Below, piece by piece: positions 52,201 to 57,249 of a stretch of 64,000 nt of DNA. The stretch is from Mactra quadrangularis. Its lineage: Eukaryota; Mollusca; Bivalvia; Venerida; Mactridae. The stretch lies in the NCBI GenBank assembly GCA_025267735.1, contig CM046306.1, positions 31,575,919 to 31,639,918 on the forward strand, written 5' to 3'. Under the pieces are notes generated by a model. That model had not been told where the DNA came from, ran no database searches, and saw nothing but the letters and a program-made list of their open reading frames with translations. Positions within the stretch are counted from its first letter, which is position 1. Each line of letters starts with the position of its first letter. Both the position numbers and the translations under genes were made by a program.

Positions 52201-53164
52201 GAATAGAACTTCTCAATTGTGTGTTGACAACATAGTAGATATACACTATTACAATGTCACTCATTGATATAGTCTTATTTTTAAAACTATTAACACACTT
52301 ATATACATTTCACAATTAACCGTCATTTTAAGCAGTAATTAACGTTAGTTCATCTCAATATTCATTATATAATTTATTCATTACATAATATACAACAGAT
52401 TACGGAGTGAAATCAAAATTTGGACTTATTCATTGATTATTGGTGTTAGTTAGAGAATAACATGTAACTGTGTCATCTAAATCAGCATTTGCCTGTATTT
52501 AGGCAGTATAATATCTGAAATTAATTGCCTGTATTTAGGCAGTATCACACCTGAAGTTAATATGCAGCAGTATATTAACAGTTATAGCACTGCCACCAAC
52601 CTCATTGTGAAAAAAGCAAGGAAAAAGACATATCAAAGCAAAAACTTACACAGACTATCAAATTGAAAATATAGTTAACAAACACGCGTGCAACAACTCT
52701 AAAAGTCTAACAATCCCTAGTAGCAGAACACAACAATATAAACACTCATTCTTTGTGGACACCTGCATCCATTGGAACCATCTACCAGAAGAGGTCGTGC
52801 ATGTACTATCAATCGAGAGCTTCTTGAAAATCAGCTCTCCTGAATCGCCGCCAATAAAGTGGCGCACTCTCTCCCGTTGTATAAAAACCAAAATTGGGTT
52901 CTACAACGAAACAGATACAGTTTGATGAAACAACATCAAAAATGATAATAGTAAATTGAAGGTTAAATTGAATATAACTACCTGTTTTTCCTTCAAGGTT
53001 TCAGCAGTATGAAGAACATTACCCACAGTACTCCGCCTTCTCCCTCTTTGTGGAACGGTGACATTTCCAGTGCTGTTACCTCTACCAGTTATATCATGCT
53101 GTGAAGGTATAAGACCAGATGATGGAACTGTAGATGGTGGGTTACTTGGCAGTAGGTGAGACAT
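503..53164 (-). CDS. DNAH5/8: Axonemal dynein heavy chain, DNAH5/DNAH8 type (63 exons; C-terminal part off the left edge)
   Basis: Force-generating ATPase subunit of the outer dynein arm of cilia and flagella; it walks on the B-tubule of the neighbouring doublet. Sixty-three exons, listed in the block entries below, sum to 9918 nt, exactly 3306 codons, with no internal stop and matching phase at every junction. P-loops are visible for AAA1 (GPAGTGKT, residues 1992-1999), AAA2 (GPSGAGKS, 2274-2281), AAA3 (GEQGTAKT, 2600-2607) and AAA4 (GVGGSGKQ, 2963-2970). Assignment to the DNAH5/DNAH8 (outer-arm gamma-like) class rests on strings such as [17 protein letters not shown] and [19 protein letters not shown], which I know from that class. 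Family members are about 4600 residues, so roughly 1300 remain beyond the left edge. Start codon: the ATG at 53164, preceded by a good splice acceptor at 53179-53180. I cannot tell DNAH5 from DNAH8; many invertebrates have one gene for both. Confidence 0.96.
1418..5068 (-). CDS. DNAH5/8: Dynein heavy chain AAA4 (exons 56-61, residues 2842-3172)
   Basis: Exons: 4876-5068, 4113-4235, 3405-3535, 2843-2996, 2130-2294, 1418-1644. Walker A is GVGGSGKQS (from 2963) and the Walker B segment is [14 protein letters not shown]. The downstream signature [21 protein letters not shown] closes the module before the stalk. The final exon ends in phase 2 and joins 983-1205 to restore the [18 protein letters not shown] junction. 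Confidence 0.97.
4312..4650 (+). repeat. Dispersed repeat family A, copy 1
   Basis: About 340 bp. Shared landmarks across copies: ACCACATTAAAGCCGG, a pair of AAGATCTGACNATAAATG blocks, GCCAGGTAGAGTTGTGG, a run of CCGCCC/GGAC-like text, and the end TCGTTGAAAAATCCAGCTAA. Style is that of short molluscan dispersed repeats. No ORF. Confidence 0.85.
5538..10223 (-). CDS. DNAH5/8: Dynein heavy chain AAA3 (exons 50-55, residues 2547-2841)
   Basis: Exons: 10081-10223, 9292-9426, 8671-8793, 7184-7397, 6448-6554, 5538-5701. Walker A is GEQGTAKT (2600-2607), Walker B is [10 protein letters not shown] in the 8671-8793 exon. [20 protein letters not shown] and [19 protein letters not shown] are close to exact family signatures. 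AAA3 is the regulatory nucleotide site. A 797 bp inverted-repeat element sits in the intron between 8671 and 7397, only 29 bp from the donor at 8669-8670. Confidence 0.97.
5936..6281 (+). repeat. Dispersed repeat family A, copy 2
   Basis: Full-length copy with the same order of landmarks as the copy at 4312, same orientation. Confidence 0.85.
7631..7813. other. Unexplained segment open in several frames inside an AAA3 intron
   Basis: About 180 bp with an open frame on each strand; the plus-strand side begins after TTTTACAG, like a splice acceptor. One minus frame reads [20 protein letters not shown] before a stop. It does not match the dynein and I recognise no family. It may be an old fragment of another gene or chance. 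Confidence 0.25.
7846..8642. mobile_element. Non-autonomous inverted-repeat element (797 bp) with ATTCAAG duplication
   Basis: Ends are CAGGCCTTTTTTTC and GAAAAAAAGGCCTG, exact inverted copies. ATTCAAG occurs immediately outside both ends (7839-7845 and 8643-8649). Subterminal GGGGAA blocks recur, and a near-perfect palindrome, GACGCCGTTTAACGGCGTC, starts near 8599. No transposase. The CAGG ends suggest the hAT group, but the 7 bp duplication is one short of the usual 8. Confidence 0.85.
10713..13960 (-). CDS. DNAH5/8: Dynein heavy chain AAA2 (exons 45-49, residues 2206-2546)
   Basis: Exons: 13799-13960, 12949-13195, 12186-12427, 11564-11704, 10713-10944. Walker A is GPSGAGKS (2274-2281); many relatives have Thr where this protein has the final Ser, a conservative change. 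The segment [18 protein letters not shown] and the Walker-B-like [10 protein letters not shown] follow, then [22 protein letters not shown]2 binds nucleotide in a structural role. Exon 49 ([11 protein letters not shown] to LVDEKG) is the more divergent small subdomain. Confidence 0.96.
12060..12130 (-). repeat. tRNA-like short element (decayed)
   Basis: Read on the minus strand it has AGCTTAAATGGTAGAACATC (box-A-like) followed by a box-B-like TTGTAGTTTTGTGCCCTGCA. The cloverleaf does not close, so this is a tRNA-derived repeat, not a tRNA gene. Confidence 0.5.
13472..13613. mobile_element. 142 bp inverted-repeat element, copy 1, with CATTTA duplication
   Basis: Begins CATGGGTGAAAGTTCAACA and ends AACTTTCACCCATG. 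CATTTA flanks both sides (13466-13471 and 13614-13619). The middle has CCTGAA/TTCAGG inverted pairs. Confidence 0.9.
14354..16892 (-). CDS. DNAH5/8: Dynein heavy chain AAA1, the main ATPase site (exons 40-44, residues 1973-2205)
   Basis: Exons: 16714-16892, 16157-16344, 15675-15761, 15100-15207, 14354-14488. Walker A is GPAGTGKT with the lysine at residue 1998. Walker B is CFDEFNRI, residues 2042-2049, with both acidic residues intact. The sensor-1 region carries [16 protein letters not shown] across the 16157/15761 junction. Hydrolysis at this site powers the stroke, and all catalytic residues expected of an active enzyme are present. The exon 41 donor reads GTCAGT instead of GTAAGT, still a normal GT site. 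Confidence 0.97.
17581..25455 (-). CDS. DNAH5/8: Dynein heavy chain, neck and linker (exons 27-39, residues 1291-1972)
   Basis: Exons: 25351-25455, 24926-25039, 24521-24583, 23875-24113, 23263-23503, 22232-22431, 21513-21666, 20702-20865, 19894-19996, 19423-19527, 18653-18814, 18086-18310, 17581-17753. This is the DHC_N2 linker, the lever that bends across the AAA ring during the power stroke. Recognisable signatures are [33 protein letters not shown] (from residue 1718) and WTRDAEEAL. The 24926-25039 exon has a second possible acceptor six bases inside it (end at 25033); I chose the longer form because it keeps two residues expected from the family. Exon 39 ends in LVITPLTDR, leading directly into AAA1. 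Confidence 0.94.
20160..20245 (-). repeat. tRNA-like short element (decayed)
   Basis: Minus strand reads GGATTAGCTCAATTTGTTAG, then TCTTGGATTTGTACCC, matching tRNA boxes A and B in order and spacing. Not foldable as a functional tRNA. Confidence 0.55.
20478..20594. repeat. Small palindromic repeat of the CAACTCAACCC type
   Basis: Left arm has ACTCAACCC, AGACAACTCAACCC; the right arm is the inverted copy ending GGGTTAAGTTCTCCCG. A related single arm is at 56518-56556. Confidence 0.65.
20982..21146. mobile_element. 165 bp hAT-like element with TTAGG duplication
   Basis: Ends CAGGGGCGGCGAAATC and GATTTCGCCGGCCCTG. TTAGG flanks both sides (20977-20981, 21147-21151). Interior carries repeated GGACAAGT words. 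Confidence 0.85.
21845..22055 (+). repeat. Dispersed repeat family A, copy 3 (internally deleted)
   Basis: Begins with GAAACCACATTCAAG and keeps the GTAGAGTTGTAGTTACTTTC block, then jumps to the 3' end CAACTATAAGCC; the second AAGATCTGACAATAAATG block is missing. Confidence 0.75.
22451..22760 (+). repeat. Dispersed repeat family A, copy 4
   Basis: Near full length with a 5' internal loss after AAAGCCAGATTT; it ends AAAAATCCAGCTAA as in copy 1. Confidence 0.8.
24190..24276. mobile_element. Degenerate right half of the 142 bp element family
   Basis: Shares CATAGGGAAAGAGC, the hairpin centre and the end AACTTTCACCTATGG. The left terminus is not recognisable. A similar remnant ends near 9270. 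Confidence 0.55.
25720..25795 (+). repeat. tRNA-like short element (decayed)
   Basis: ATAAGCTAGTTGGAAGAACA resembles box A and TAGAGTTTAATCC box B, with a GACTTACAAG centre. Weak. Confidence 0.4.
25799..26362 (+). repeat. Dispersed repeat with internal triplication
   Basis: Opens ACAAGAGCACCGC and has inverted marks near its ends (TTGCCCGAAAG and CTTTCGGGCATA). Three tandem copies of a unit of about 136-145 bp start with GGACAATC at about 25942, 26078 and 26223. A CGGACGGACAGACG run precedes the end, as in many molluscan repeats. Confidence 0.75.
26398..26475 (+). repeat. tRNA-derived short element (best preserved copy)
   Basis: Contains TTAGCTCAGTTGGTAGAGCA (box A) and CAGTTTCAAGTCCTGCA (T-arm/box B). 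The anticodon stem and acceptor stem do not pair, so it is a tRNA-like repeat, not a tRNA gene. Confidence 0.65.
26551..37021 (-). CDS. DNAH5/8: Dynein heavy chain, tail part 2 (exons 15-26, residues 689-1290)
   Basis: Exons: 36886-37021, 36251-36438, 35851-35931, 35365-35481, 34814-34933, 33822-33966, 32943-33141, 32333-32435, 31672-31828, 28158-28354, 27502-27628, 26551-26786. Contains the segments [18 protein letters not shown] and [20 protein letters not shown], typical of the distal-to-middle tail of outer-arm heavy chains. A low-complexity acidic stretch around residues 945-975 (SSMTGGS followed by [16 protein letters not shown]) is an insertion-like loop. The 3843 bp intron between 31828 and 28355 (minus the exon at 31672) and the intron upstream of 37021 carry nested transposons, yet both flanking splice sites are clean. 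Confidence 0.92.
27033..27174. mobile_element. 142 bp inverted-repeat element, copy 2, with CATATA duplication
   Basis: Same length and nearly the same sequence as the copy at 13472, with its own duplication CATATA at 27027-27032 and 27175-27180. Confidence 0.9.
27912..28093 (+). repeat. Dispersed repeat family A, copy 5 (truncated)
   Basis: 5' half up to AGAGTTGTGGTTACTTTC and CATCACATGGTATG, then a short 3' end. Same orientation as the other four. Confidence 0.75.
29073..30616. mobile_element. hAT-like element with exact 8 bp duplication ATGATGAC, itself interrupted
   Basis: Ends TAGGGCTT and AAGCCCTA. ATGATGAC lies at 29065-29072 and 30617-30624. GTTCGCGAA-like words occur near both ends. 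Removing the inner element at 29328-30312 leaves about 560 bp. No transposase. Confidence 0.8.
29328..30312. mobile_element. Inner inverted-repeat element (985 bp), arms of about 110 bp
   Basis: Left CAGGGGTTTAAAATACAACT with GCGAGTGTTCCTACC and GATTGCTTAAAACTTGTCC further in; the right arm carries the inverted order GGACAAGTTTTAAGCAATC, GTAGGAACACTCGCC, then AACCTG. No clear duplication at the ends. Confidence 0.75.
30984..31506. mobile_element. 523 bp DNA element with 57 bp terminal inverted repeats and 9 bp duplication
   Basis: Termini begin CAATCTCTCATACAGAGTTG and run for about 57 bp with two mismatches between arms (positions 30984-31040 and 31450-31506). ACTCAAACC is present at 30975-30983 and 31507-31515. 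A 9 bp duplication with long termini would fit a Mutator-like element; this is inference. It holds the small ORF listed separately. Confidence 0.88.
31258..31413 (+). CDS. 51-codon ORF inside the 523 bp element, weakly helicase-like
   Basis: ATG at 31258, TGA at 31411. Reads [20 protein letters not shown], later [17 protein letters not shown], then SVAFGQNSK. The layout (L-R-x-C-Q-x-x-A, then a hydrophobic strand, then a G near the place of a P-loop) recalls the N-terminal edge of RecQ-like helicases (LRxxQxxA, then GKS), but the GKS residues are not there. After the stop, another frame gives [18 protein letters not shown], faintly like the start of a BED zinc finger. Most likely remnant coding sequence from an autonomous relative. 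Confidence 0.35.
   Translation: MSTIDDIAKNYDKNLVLRDCQRQAFEHLQDKKGDLLFSLSVAFGQNSKIVT
32780..32839. mobile_element. Solo right end of the CAGGGTTCATAC element family
   Basis: TTTTCATGATTTTTCCAG then TTTGTATGAACCCTG, equal to the right terminus of the element at 34025-34272. No matching left end found. Confidence 0.55.
33290..33462 (+). mobile_element. 3' tail of a non-LTR retrotransposon ending in ATT repeats
   Basis: CTCCTATATTGTGGAGGAAT then AAAAGTATTATTATTATT: the usual short-hairpin plus microsatellite ending of CR1/L2-like elements. No coding part. Confidence 0.55.
34025..34272. mobile_element. 248 bp hAT-like element with TAATA duplication
   Basis: Ends CAGGGTTCATACAGATT and AATTTGTACGAACCTTG; TTCCATGA words fill both halves. 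TAATA is at 34020-34024 and 34273-34277. The related unoccupied sequence is at 50401-50416 (see findings). Confidence 0.88.
34273..34364 (+). repeat. Dispersed repeat family E, copy 1
   Basis: TAATAGTGCTGTCAGACATG continuing to CAAACAGAAGCGATAC and AAGGGAAATTTCCCTTAC. Interrupted on its left by the element at 34025-34272. Confidence 0.7.
36720..36792 (+). repeat. tRNA-like short element (decayed)
   Basis: TTTAACTTAGTTGATAGAGC resembles box A, followed by ATGGGTTCTTTAGGCACTGC at the box-B distance. Weak but in the right spacing. Confidence 0.45.
37983..40024 (-). CDS. Tigger/pogo transposase, two exons, apparently intact (533 aa)
   Basis: Exon 1 is 39908-40024 (ATG at 40024; 39 codons), exon 2 is 37983-39467, stop at 37983-37985. 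Exon 1 ends ...GIGKTQ at a GTACAA donor and exon 2 opens [18 protein letters not shown] after TTTTCAG, which rebuilds the CENP-B/pipsqueak-type helix-turn-helix (residues about 5-55). A second DNA-binding domain (about 72-138, [17 protein letters not shown] to [11 protein letters not shown]) follows. The DDE domain has NMDETGL (D171), FLDNATSHP (D277) and LQPLDQGII (D308): 30 residues between the last two, as in Tigger (DD30D). The acidic tail [10 protein letters not shown] is family-typical. No frameshift or stop, so it may be recently active. Cut-and-paste transposition, acting in the nucleus. Confidence 0.93.
39534..39691. mobile_element. hAT-like element inserted in the transposase intron
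   Basis: 158 bp; same family as 20982-21146 (shared TTGTCCGTATTGTC, GTTGTCCCAAGG, ACAAGTAAACAATT, AAGATTTCGCC). Left end CAGGGGGAACAATC, right end GATTTCGCCAACCCTG. Flanks CCCTC and CTCTC could be a mutated 5 bp duplication. Confidence 0.8.
40909..53164 (-). CDS. DNAH5/8: Dynein heavy chain, N-terminal tail part 1 (exons 1-14, residues 1-688)
   Basis: Exons: 52982-53164, 51048-51182, 50680-50770, 49795-49946, 48641-48836, 48040-48209, 45920-46096, 45451-45564, 44382-44489, 43619-43867, 43084-43281, 42319-42395, 41737-41830, 40909-41028. The first 61 residues are Ser/Pro/Arg rich and unlikely to be folded (it begins [17 protein letters not shown]). The rest is the tail region (DHC_N1 family) that in outer-arm dyneins dimerises and binds intermediate chains. 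It is the fastest-evolving part of the protein, and these exons were accepted because splice sites and phases chain without a gap, not because each is recognisable alone. Introns here hold the largest mobile-element load apart from the nested intron at 28-32 kb. Confidence 0.9.
42528..42762 (+). repeat. Short inverted-end repeat with ATACCCCCGC termini
   Basis: Starts TGATACCCCCGCC and ends GCGGGGGTATAAT; a GGACGGATGGACGGACG run lies before the 3' end. No ORF. Confidence 0.7.
43924..44159. mobile_element. 236 bp hAT-like element with CAGGGCTTGACATTAA ends
   Basis: Left CAGGGCTTGACATTAA, right TTAATGTCAAGACCTG. No clean duplication at the ends. Confidence 0.7.
46097..48039 (-). other. Long dynein intron without recognised repeats
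   Basis: 1.9 kb between exons 6 and 7. No element, RNA gene or coding segment was recognised. Confidence 0.5.
49160..49215 (-). repeat. tRNA-like 5' half
   Basis: Minus strand gives TGTAGCTCAGTTGGTAGTGC, a near-perfect box A; no box B follows. Confidence 0.5.
49234..49700. mobile_element. Fold-back element, two arms of about 160 bp
   Basis: Left arm 49234 to about 49402 and right arm about 49530-49700 are inverted copies. Matching blocks are AAGGGTNTATCA, ATCCATAAATTCCAAA, GTGTATAGAC and ACTCAACAAATAAGACAT. A spacer of about 130 bp separates them. Confidence 0.85.
50310..50416 (-). repeat. Dispersed repeat family E, copy 2 (opposite orientation)
   Basis: On the minus strand reads AAGCGCTAATAGTGCTGTC, then CAAACAGAAGGGATAC and GGGAACTTTTCCTTAC, in the same order as the copy at 34273. 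Confidence 0.7.
51257..52026. mobile_element. 770 bp inverted-repeat element packed with a repeated motif
   Basis: Termini are exact inverted copies over 22 bp (TCGTCGCCTCAATCTAACAA at the start). The interior carries variants of AACATTGCTCTATCTCC near 51274, 51331, 51400, 51440, 51545 and 51577 in one orientation, and near 51756 in the other. No clear target duplication; no ORF. Confidence 0.82.
52671..52925 (+). pseudogene. C-terminal end of a non-LTR retrotransposon ORF2 (truncated)
   Basis: The frame reads [16 protein letters not shown], then [20 protein letters not shown] and [11 protein letters not shown], then a stop at 52923-52925. The pattern Y-K-x-S-F-F ... W-N-x-L-P ... S-I/V-x-S-F is the usual end of reverse-transcriptase ORFs in Jockey/CR1-like LINEs, where the strand segment after the reverse transcriptase closes the protein. 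The rest of the LINE is absent. Upstream, TTGCCTGTATTTAGGCAG is repeated twice 36 bp apart (52489, 52525). Confidence 0.7.
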
Positions 53165-53290
53165 TTCTTGAACTTAACCTGCAAGCAAGAGAATAATCAG
53201 AAAATTTGGTTTTACTTTAACTTACTTCTATCTTAAAACAATAAATATTTGCATGGTGACACTACCCTGTGACTATGACATCACAGAGCA

Positions 53291-54237
53291 TGAAGGCGGA
53301 TCTAGCGGGGGGTCCGGACCCCATGGAATTTTCAAAAAGGGGACGGGTGTATTTCCAAACTCCCCGCAGCGGTTATCTCCCTTTATCAAATCAATAAGTA
53401 GCAAAGCGTGACGTAAGCACTGTGAGGAATTTGGTGTATTTCTCGACTGTAAGTCATTTTTAAGTAGCATGAAGCTATTTTTCTTGGTATAGGTGAACTC
53501 CATTGTATCGATCTATCCTTTGTATCGTGCTATTTGTTAATCTTGCGATTTTTTGCTTGCAACGCCACCTGCCGATTGTTGACATTGTTAATTAGGTCAG
53601 ATTTACTGTTGCATGGCTTTTGACGGAATTTTACGATGGAAACATGTTTGAAGTAGCGTTTTTTTGCATGATTTCTCCATTTTTCATTGTTTTTCTGCAT
53701 GTTTCTGTAAGTTTCTTGTGGAAGATCCTATAAAACCTACCTCTGATGTCTTCGTCTGCTGCCCTTTAAATGATTAATAATATTTTAACAGGGAGGGACT
53801 CTGTCAGTATGTCTACACTTGTAAACACTAAAACAACTCTGGCCTTCCATATATTAACCTGTATCCCACACTGCATCGATACAATGGCGTGACGTAATAT
53901 TTCCCATAGACTTACCCCGTTGTGTATATTGACACGTTATTTGCTAAAATTAATAAATATTGAAAAAACTTTCGATATAATTGGATTAAATAGACATTAA
54001 AGAATATTGAAATGTAGAAATAACAAGATAAATGGTTTATTTTGTTTTAATGTTTGATGTTAACAATTAAGTAGATCGATACAATGGAGTTTCAGGCTAC
54101 TTAACATAGATTCGATGGTTATGTAGTTTTTATCATTAATATGTTGCATTATTCTGCAAAATGTGTATAATGTGGTAGTGGTTTAAAAGTTTGGACCCCC
54201 CTCCCCCTTTAGAAAAAAAATTATGGATCCGCCCCTG
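53291..54237. mobile_element. hAT-like element in the dynein leader intron
   Basis: Left GGCGGATCTAGCGGGGGGTC, right GGACCCCCCTCCCCC and GGATCCGCCCCTG. Imperfect inverted ends; the left tip is eroded and no duplication is clear. About 945 bp, no transposase recognised. Confidence 0.65.
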
Positions 54238-54326
54238 GCATTCTCTATGTGTCGTGGTCTGGGTTTTAAAAAACAAATTATGAATACTTTAATCCAATTT
54301 ACAATGGAAATTGTGACGCAACTTAC

Positions 54327-54420
54327 CTACACGGTTACGGACCCAAAGGAGACAAGAACATCATTATTTTCGAACGTCTGCCCGCTTTGAAAAGTCAGCG
54401 TCTCTCTTTGTATTCGTGAG
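54327..54420 (-). other. Inferred non-coding first exon of the dynein gene
   Basis: On the minus strand a strong donor, TAG followed by GTAAGT, lies at 54321-54326. The first coding exon has an acceptor (CAG) 14 bases before the ATG, at 53179-53180, which implies a spliced leader upstream. Joining the two would give a leader intron of about 1150 bp. The 5' end near 54420 is a guess. No TATA box, initiator or RFX X-box that I would defend is visible around it. Confidence 0.4.
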
Positions 54421-54754
54421 CAAAACAAGTTCTCGAGCTGTCAATCCAAGATGTTTTCATCTGATTTCAAAAATCAAATACATACAGTTAGGATTATTTG
54501 ATAAAAGTTTTCACCATTACGTGCGTTGGAAAGCATATTTGTATCTCTTAAATTCTATTGATATCTTAAATCTTGGAACTATTTGTTTGGTTTTGAAAGA
54601 ACTCAGTCACGTGCATATGCGTTGCAGATTCGTGTCGTATGCTAAACATTTTTATGGTAAAACACCACTAAATACATTCGGAATAACGTCGGTCAATTTC
54701 AACTCTATAACCGGATAAAATTCGCAAAACTATGGAAATTAGGCGCATCCTTTA

Positions 54755-55706
54755 TGCTAGGTTTACATCTGGCCACGATTACCACGATGTCCCCGATTCC
54801 AGAGCATCGTGACGAACGTAACAGAGCGTGGAGTCGAATTGGGGTGATCGTGGGGGAGCGTAACGGAACGTGGTTGGGGACAATTGCAGTTTACCGGTAC
54901 GTAAAATAATCCGCGAATTTGTAGTGTTTATAAGTAACTAAGCCTGGCATATCATTAAAGCTAACAATCAATGAAAATGCAGGATTTCATGTTATATCAG
55001 GGGCTACCGCCCCCGAACCCCCATTTTTTATGTTTTAAACGAGAAAAAAGAAACGGAAGTGCATCTGCTCTGACTTGTTAGGCATGCGCAGAAGTGGTAA
55101 ACAAACTCGTACCGGTAAACTAGCCCGTGGTTGAATCGGGGACATCGTGGGCATCGGGACAGATTTTAAATCAAACTTAAATTTCACCACGATTGCCCTG
55201 ATTCATTTTCTAATCGTGACAGAGCGTGGCCTTCGTAACAAAACGTAACGGAACGTACCAAAGCGCAACAAAACGTAACAGAACGTAACAGAACGTGGAG
55301 TACAATCGCAACAGATCGGGACCAGCGTGGGCACATTTTTTCATCCCTCGTCGCTGGGAAAGAATTATTTCTTGTTTAAATATCAAATCGTGACGTAAAA
55401 CGTGGTCATTTGTCTCAAATCGTAGATCAAATCGCAGGAGATCGCAACAAAGCGGCTTTGTGGTGGGAGATCTTAACAGGAACGTGGTGGAGCGTGGAAG
55501 CCAATCGTGTTGATCGCAACAAAGCGTAACAGAACGTGATGCAAATCGTGGGTTCGATCGTAGCAAAGCGCAGTAGAGCGCAACAAAACGTGCTGATTTC
55601 GTAAGGAAGCGTAACAGAACGTGAAGTATACCATTTAATCGTAGAGCTCCCCGATTTTTTAGCCTCTGGCTAATCGGGGAGATCGTGGCCAGATGTAAAC
55701 CTAGCA
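54755..55706. mobile_element. 952 bp inverted-repeat element with TTA duplication and many short internal repeats
   Basis: Ends TGCTAGGTTTACATCTGGCC and its exact inverse, 25 bp. TTA lies at 54752-54754 and 55707-55709, as expected for the PIF/Harbinger group. Both flanks of the interior are filled with variants of CGTAACAGAACGTGG. The long minus-strand ORF across it is a by-product of these repeats. Confidence 0.85.
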
Positions 55707-55716
55707 TTAGGTAGGG

Positions 55717-55748
55717 CAATCTCTCATACAGAGTTGTCGATCCTTACA
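55717..55748. mobile_element. Solo terminus of the 523 bp element family
   Basis: CAATCTCTCATACAGAGTTG and on to TCCTTACA, equal to the ends of the element at 30984-31506, 10 bp to the right of the element ending at 55706. The other end was not found in the window. Confidence 0.75.
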
Positions 55749-55749
55749 A

Positions 55750-56515
55750 TACAAATTACGATGTATATTTATATATATACATGTATATACCGAGCATTCT
55801 GTACACAAACGGTCTGACTGACCTTTGTACGGAGACGCCGCGCATCACGGGTAAACTGTTTATTTACCTGAAAGCACGTGGCAATGTTTACATTCTAACA
55901 ATTCCCCCCCCCCTTCAAGTAATCTGAACAAATAGAGTATGAATTTTGTGTCTACTCAATAAAATTTGGCTATCCAACCAACTATCCTCATCAAATTAAA
56001 CTTTTTAACTGGAAGTTAAACCTTCATCATAACGTGTTTACATCTGTCATTCTTTACACAATAATTTGAATTCGAAAGTAGAGTACACGTTTTAACTATG
56101 TACGAGTGTCACCCCCGAAGTTTTCAAGGAACGAGAATAGATAAATCCTGATTTACAAAAAAATCAGCAATTTCATCATGTAAATGCCGAGAATTTATAA
56201 AAAAAAAACACTTGGTAACTTGTATAAAATCACCGAATGCAATGAGAAAATTCTTCGATTTAACATCCAAAAAAGCCCGTTTATGATACTTTTTGGAACG
56301 ATGCTAATTTAGCATCGTTCCAATGGTAACAAGAAAGTATAAGATTACTCTTTTCACGCTTCAACAATTTTCAACATAGACAAAGAGGCGTAGTTCAAGC
56401 GTGAAACTCATTAACATCTCATTTAAATGTAATACAACGCTGGCTTGTGTTGTCGTTCTTGAAACTCTTCAGGAAAAGGGAGGTTACTCTCAGGACATAT
56501 AAATTTTGCAATGGA
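55750..56515. other. Non-coding stretch, nothing recognised
   Basis: AT-rich with a C-run near 55905. A short inverted pair, GGAACGATGCTAATTTAGC with ATCGTTCC, occurs near 56296-56322. No gene seen. Confidence 0.5.
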
Positions 56516-56702
56516 GACGGGAAAACTCAACCCGTAGACAACTCAACCCGTGACAACTGCAATGATTACTTGTTGGAGTAAAAAGGGTCTACGATGGTTT
56601 TGACAATGCCTGTTATATACGTAACATAATTACATCATTAGATAGTAATAAACAATAATAAATGATCGTATTATATTAAGCAGTGGCTTGAGTAACGGTA
56701 CC

Positions 56703-56767
56703 TAACTCTAGAACAAGGTTCTAGAGTTACGGAAGTTCCGTAACTGTAGACAACCCTGACAGGGTTG
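56703..56767. repeat. Cluster of three hairpins
   Basis: TAACTCTAGAAC/GTTCTAGAGTTA (12 bp stem, 56703-56729), then GTTACGGAAGTTCCGTAAC (56726-56744), then CAACCCT/AGGGTTG (56751-56767). Stems are exact. Confidence 0.7.
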
Positions 56768-56865
56768 GCTATAGTTACGGAAGTCAAATAACATGCGTAT
56801 GTTTCAACTTTTAAACGTCGAAAAACTTGTTTAAATTCATTATTACTCGAAATAAACAAATATTA

Positions 56866-57247
56866 CTTATCCAATTGTTATTACACCCGCCATTTTGGAT
56901 ATGACTAATAAGTCAAGTGAGTGTTTATTTATACCGTCGGTTATGTACAAAAAATGTTTCAACCGACGCGGCGACCCATATTATAAAAATCTAATTTTAT
57001 TTACTTCTACTTTTATTATATAAAAATATAAGGGATGAACGGCTCTGATAAAGGCCGCGCGCATACTCCTCATAAGAGGAGCCCTAAAAAGGGCTGTAAG
57101 CGCGCTGTTCATCCCTTGTAAACTATATTTAAAAAATAAAAAGATAAGGGGTTAGAGGCCCTTATAAGGGCCGCACACATACTCTTCTTACGAAGAGCCC
57201 TAAGGCTTATCCTTATCCAATTGTTATTACACCCGCCATTTTGGATA
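56866..57247. repeat. Structured tract bounded by 36 bp direct repeats, with two multi-hairpin units
   Basis: CTTATCCAATTGTTATTACA and the following 16 bases occur at 56866-56901 and 57212-57247. Each repeat contains TATCCAA and TTGGATA, so it can itself fold. Between them, unit 1 (57030-57117) has an 11 bp outer stem, GCGCGC inner stem, and hairpins CTCCTC-ATAA-GAGGAG and AGCCCT-AAAA-AGGGCT. Unit 2 (57144-57216) has the same order with other bases: GGCCCTTATAAGGGCC, CTCTTC-TTAC-GAAGAG, AGCC-CTAA-GGCT. Confidence 0.75.
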
Positions 57248-57249
57248 GG

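Noticed and set aside
54416..54718. 100-residue plus-strand open frame near the inferred promoter
   Set aside because: It begins at GTG, matches no family I know, and has no splice or repeat support.
55210..55719. 169-residue minus-strand open frame
   Set aside because: It is produced by the repeated CGTAACAGAACGTGG-type words of the element at 54755-55706 and has a repetitive, low-information sequence.
54755..55748. One larger element running to 55748
   Set aside because: The TTA duplication closes the first element at 55706; the sequence from 55717 is the terminus of a different family.
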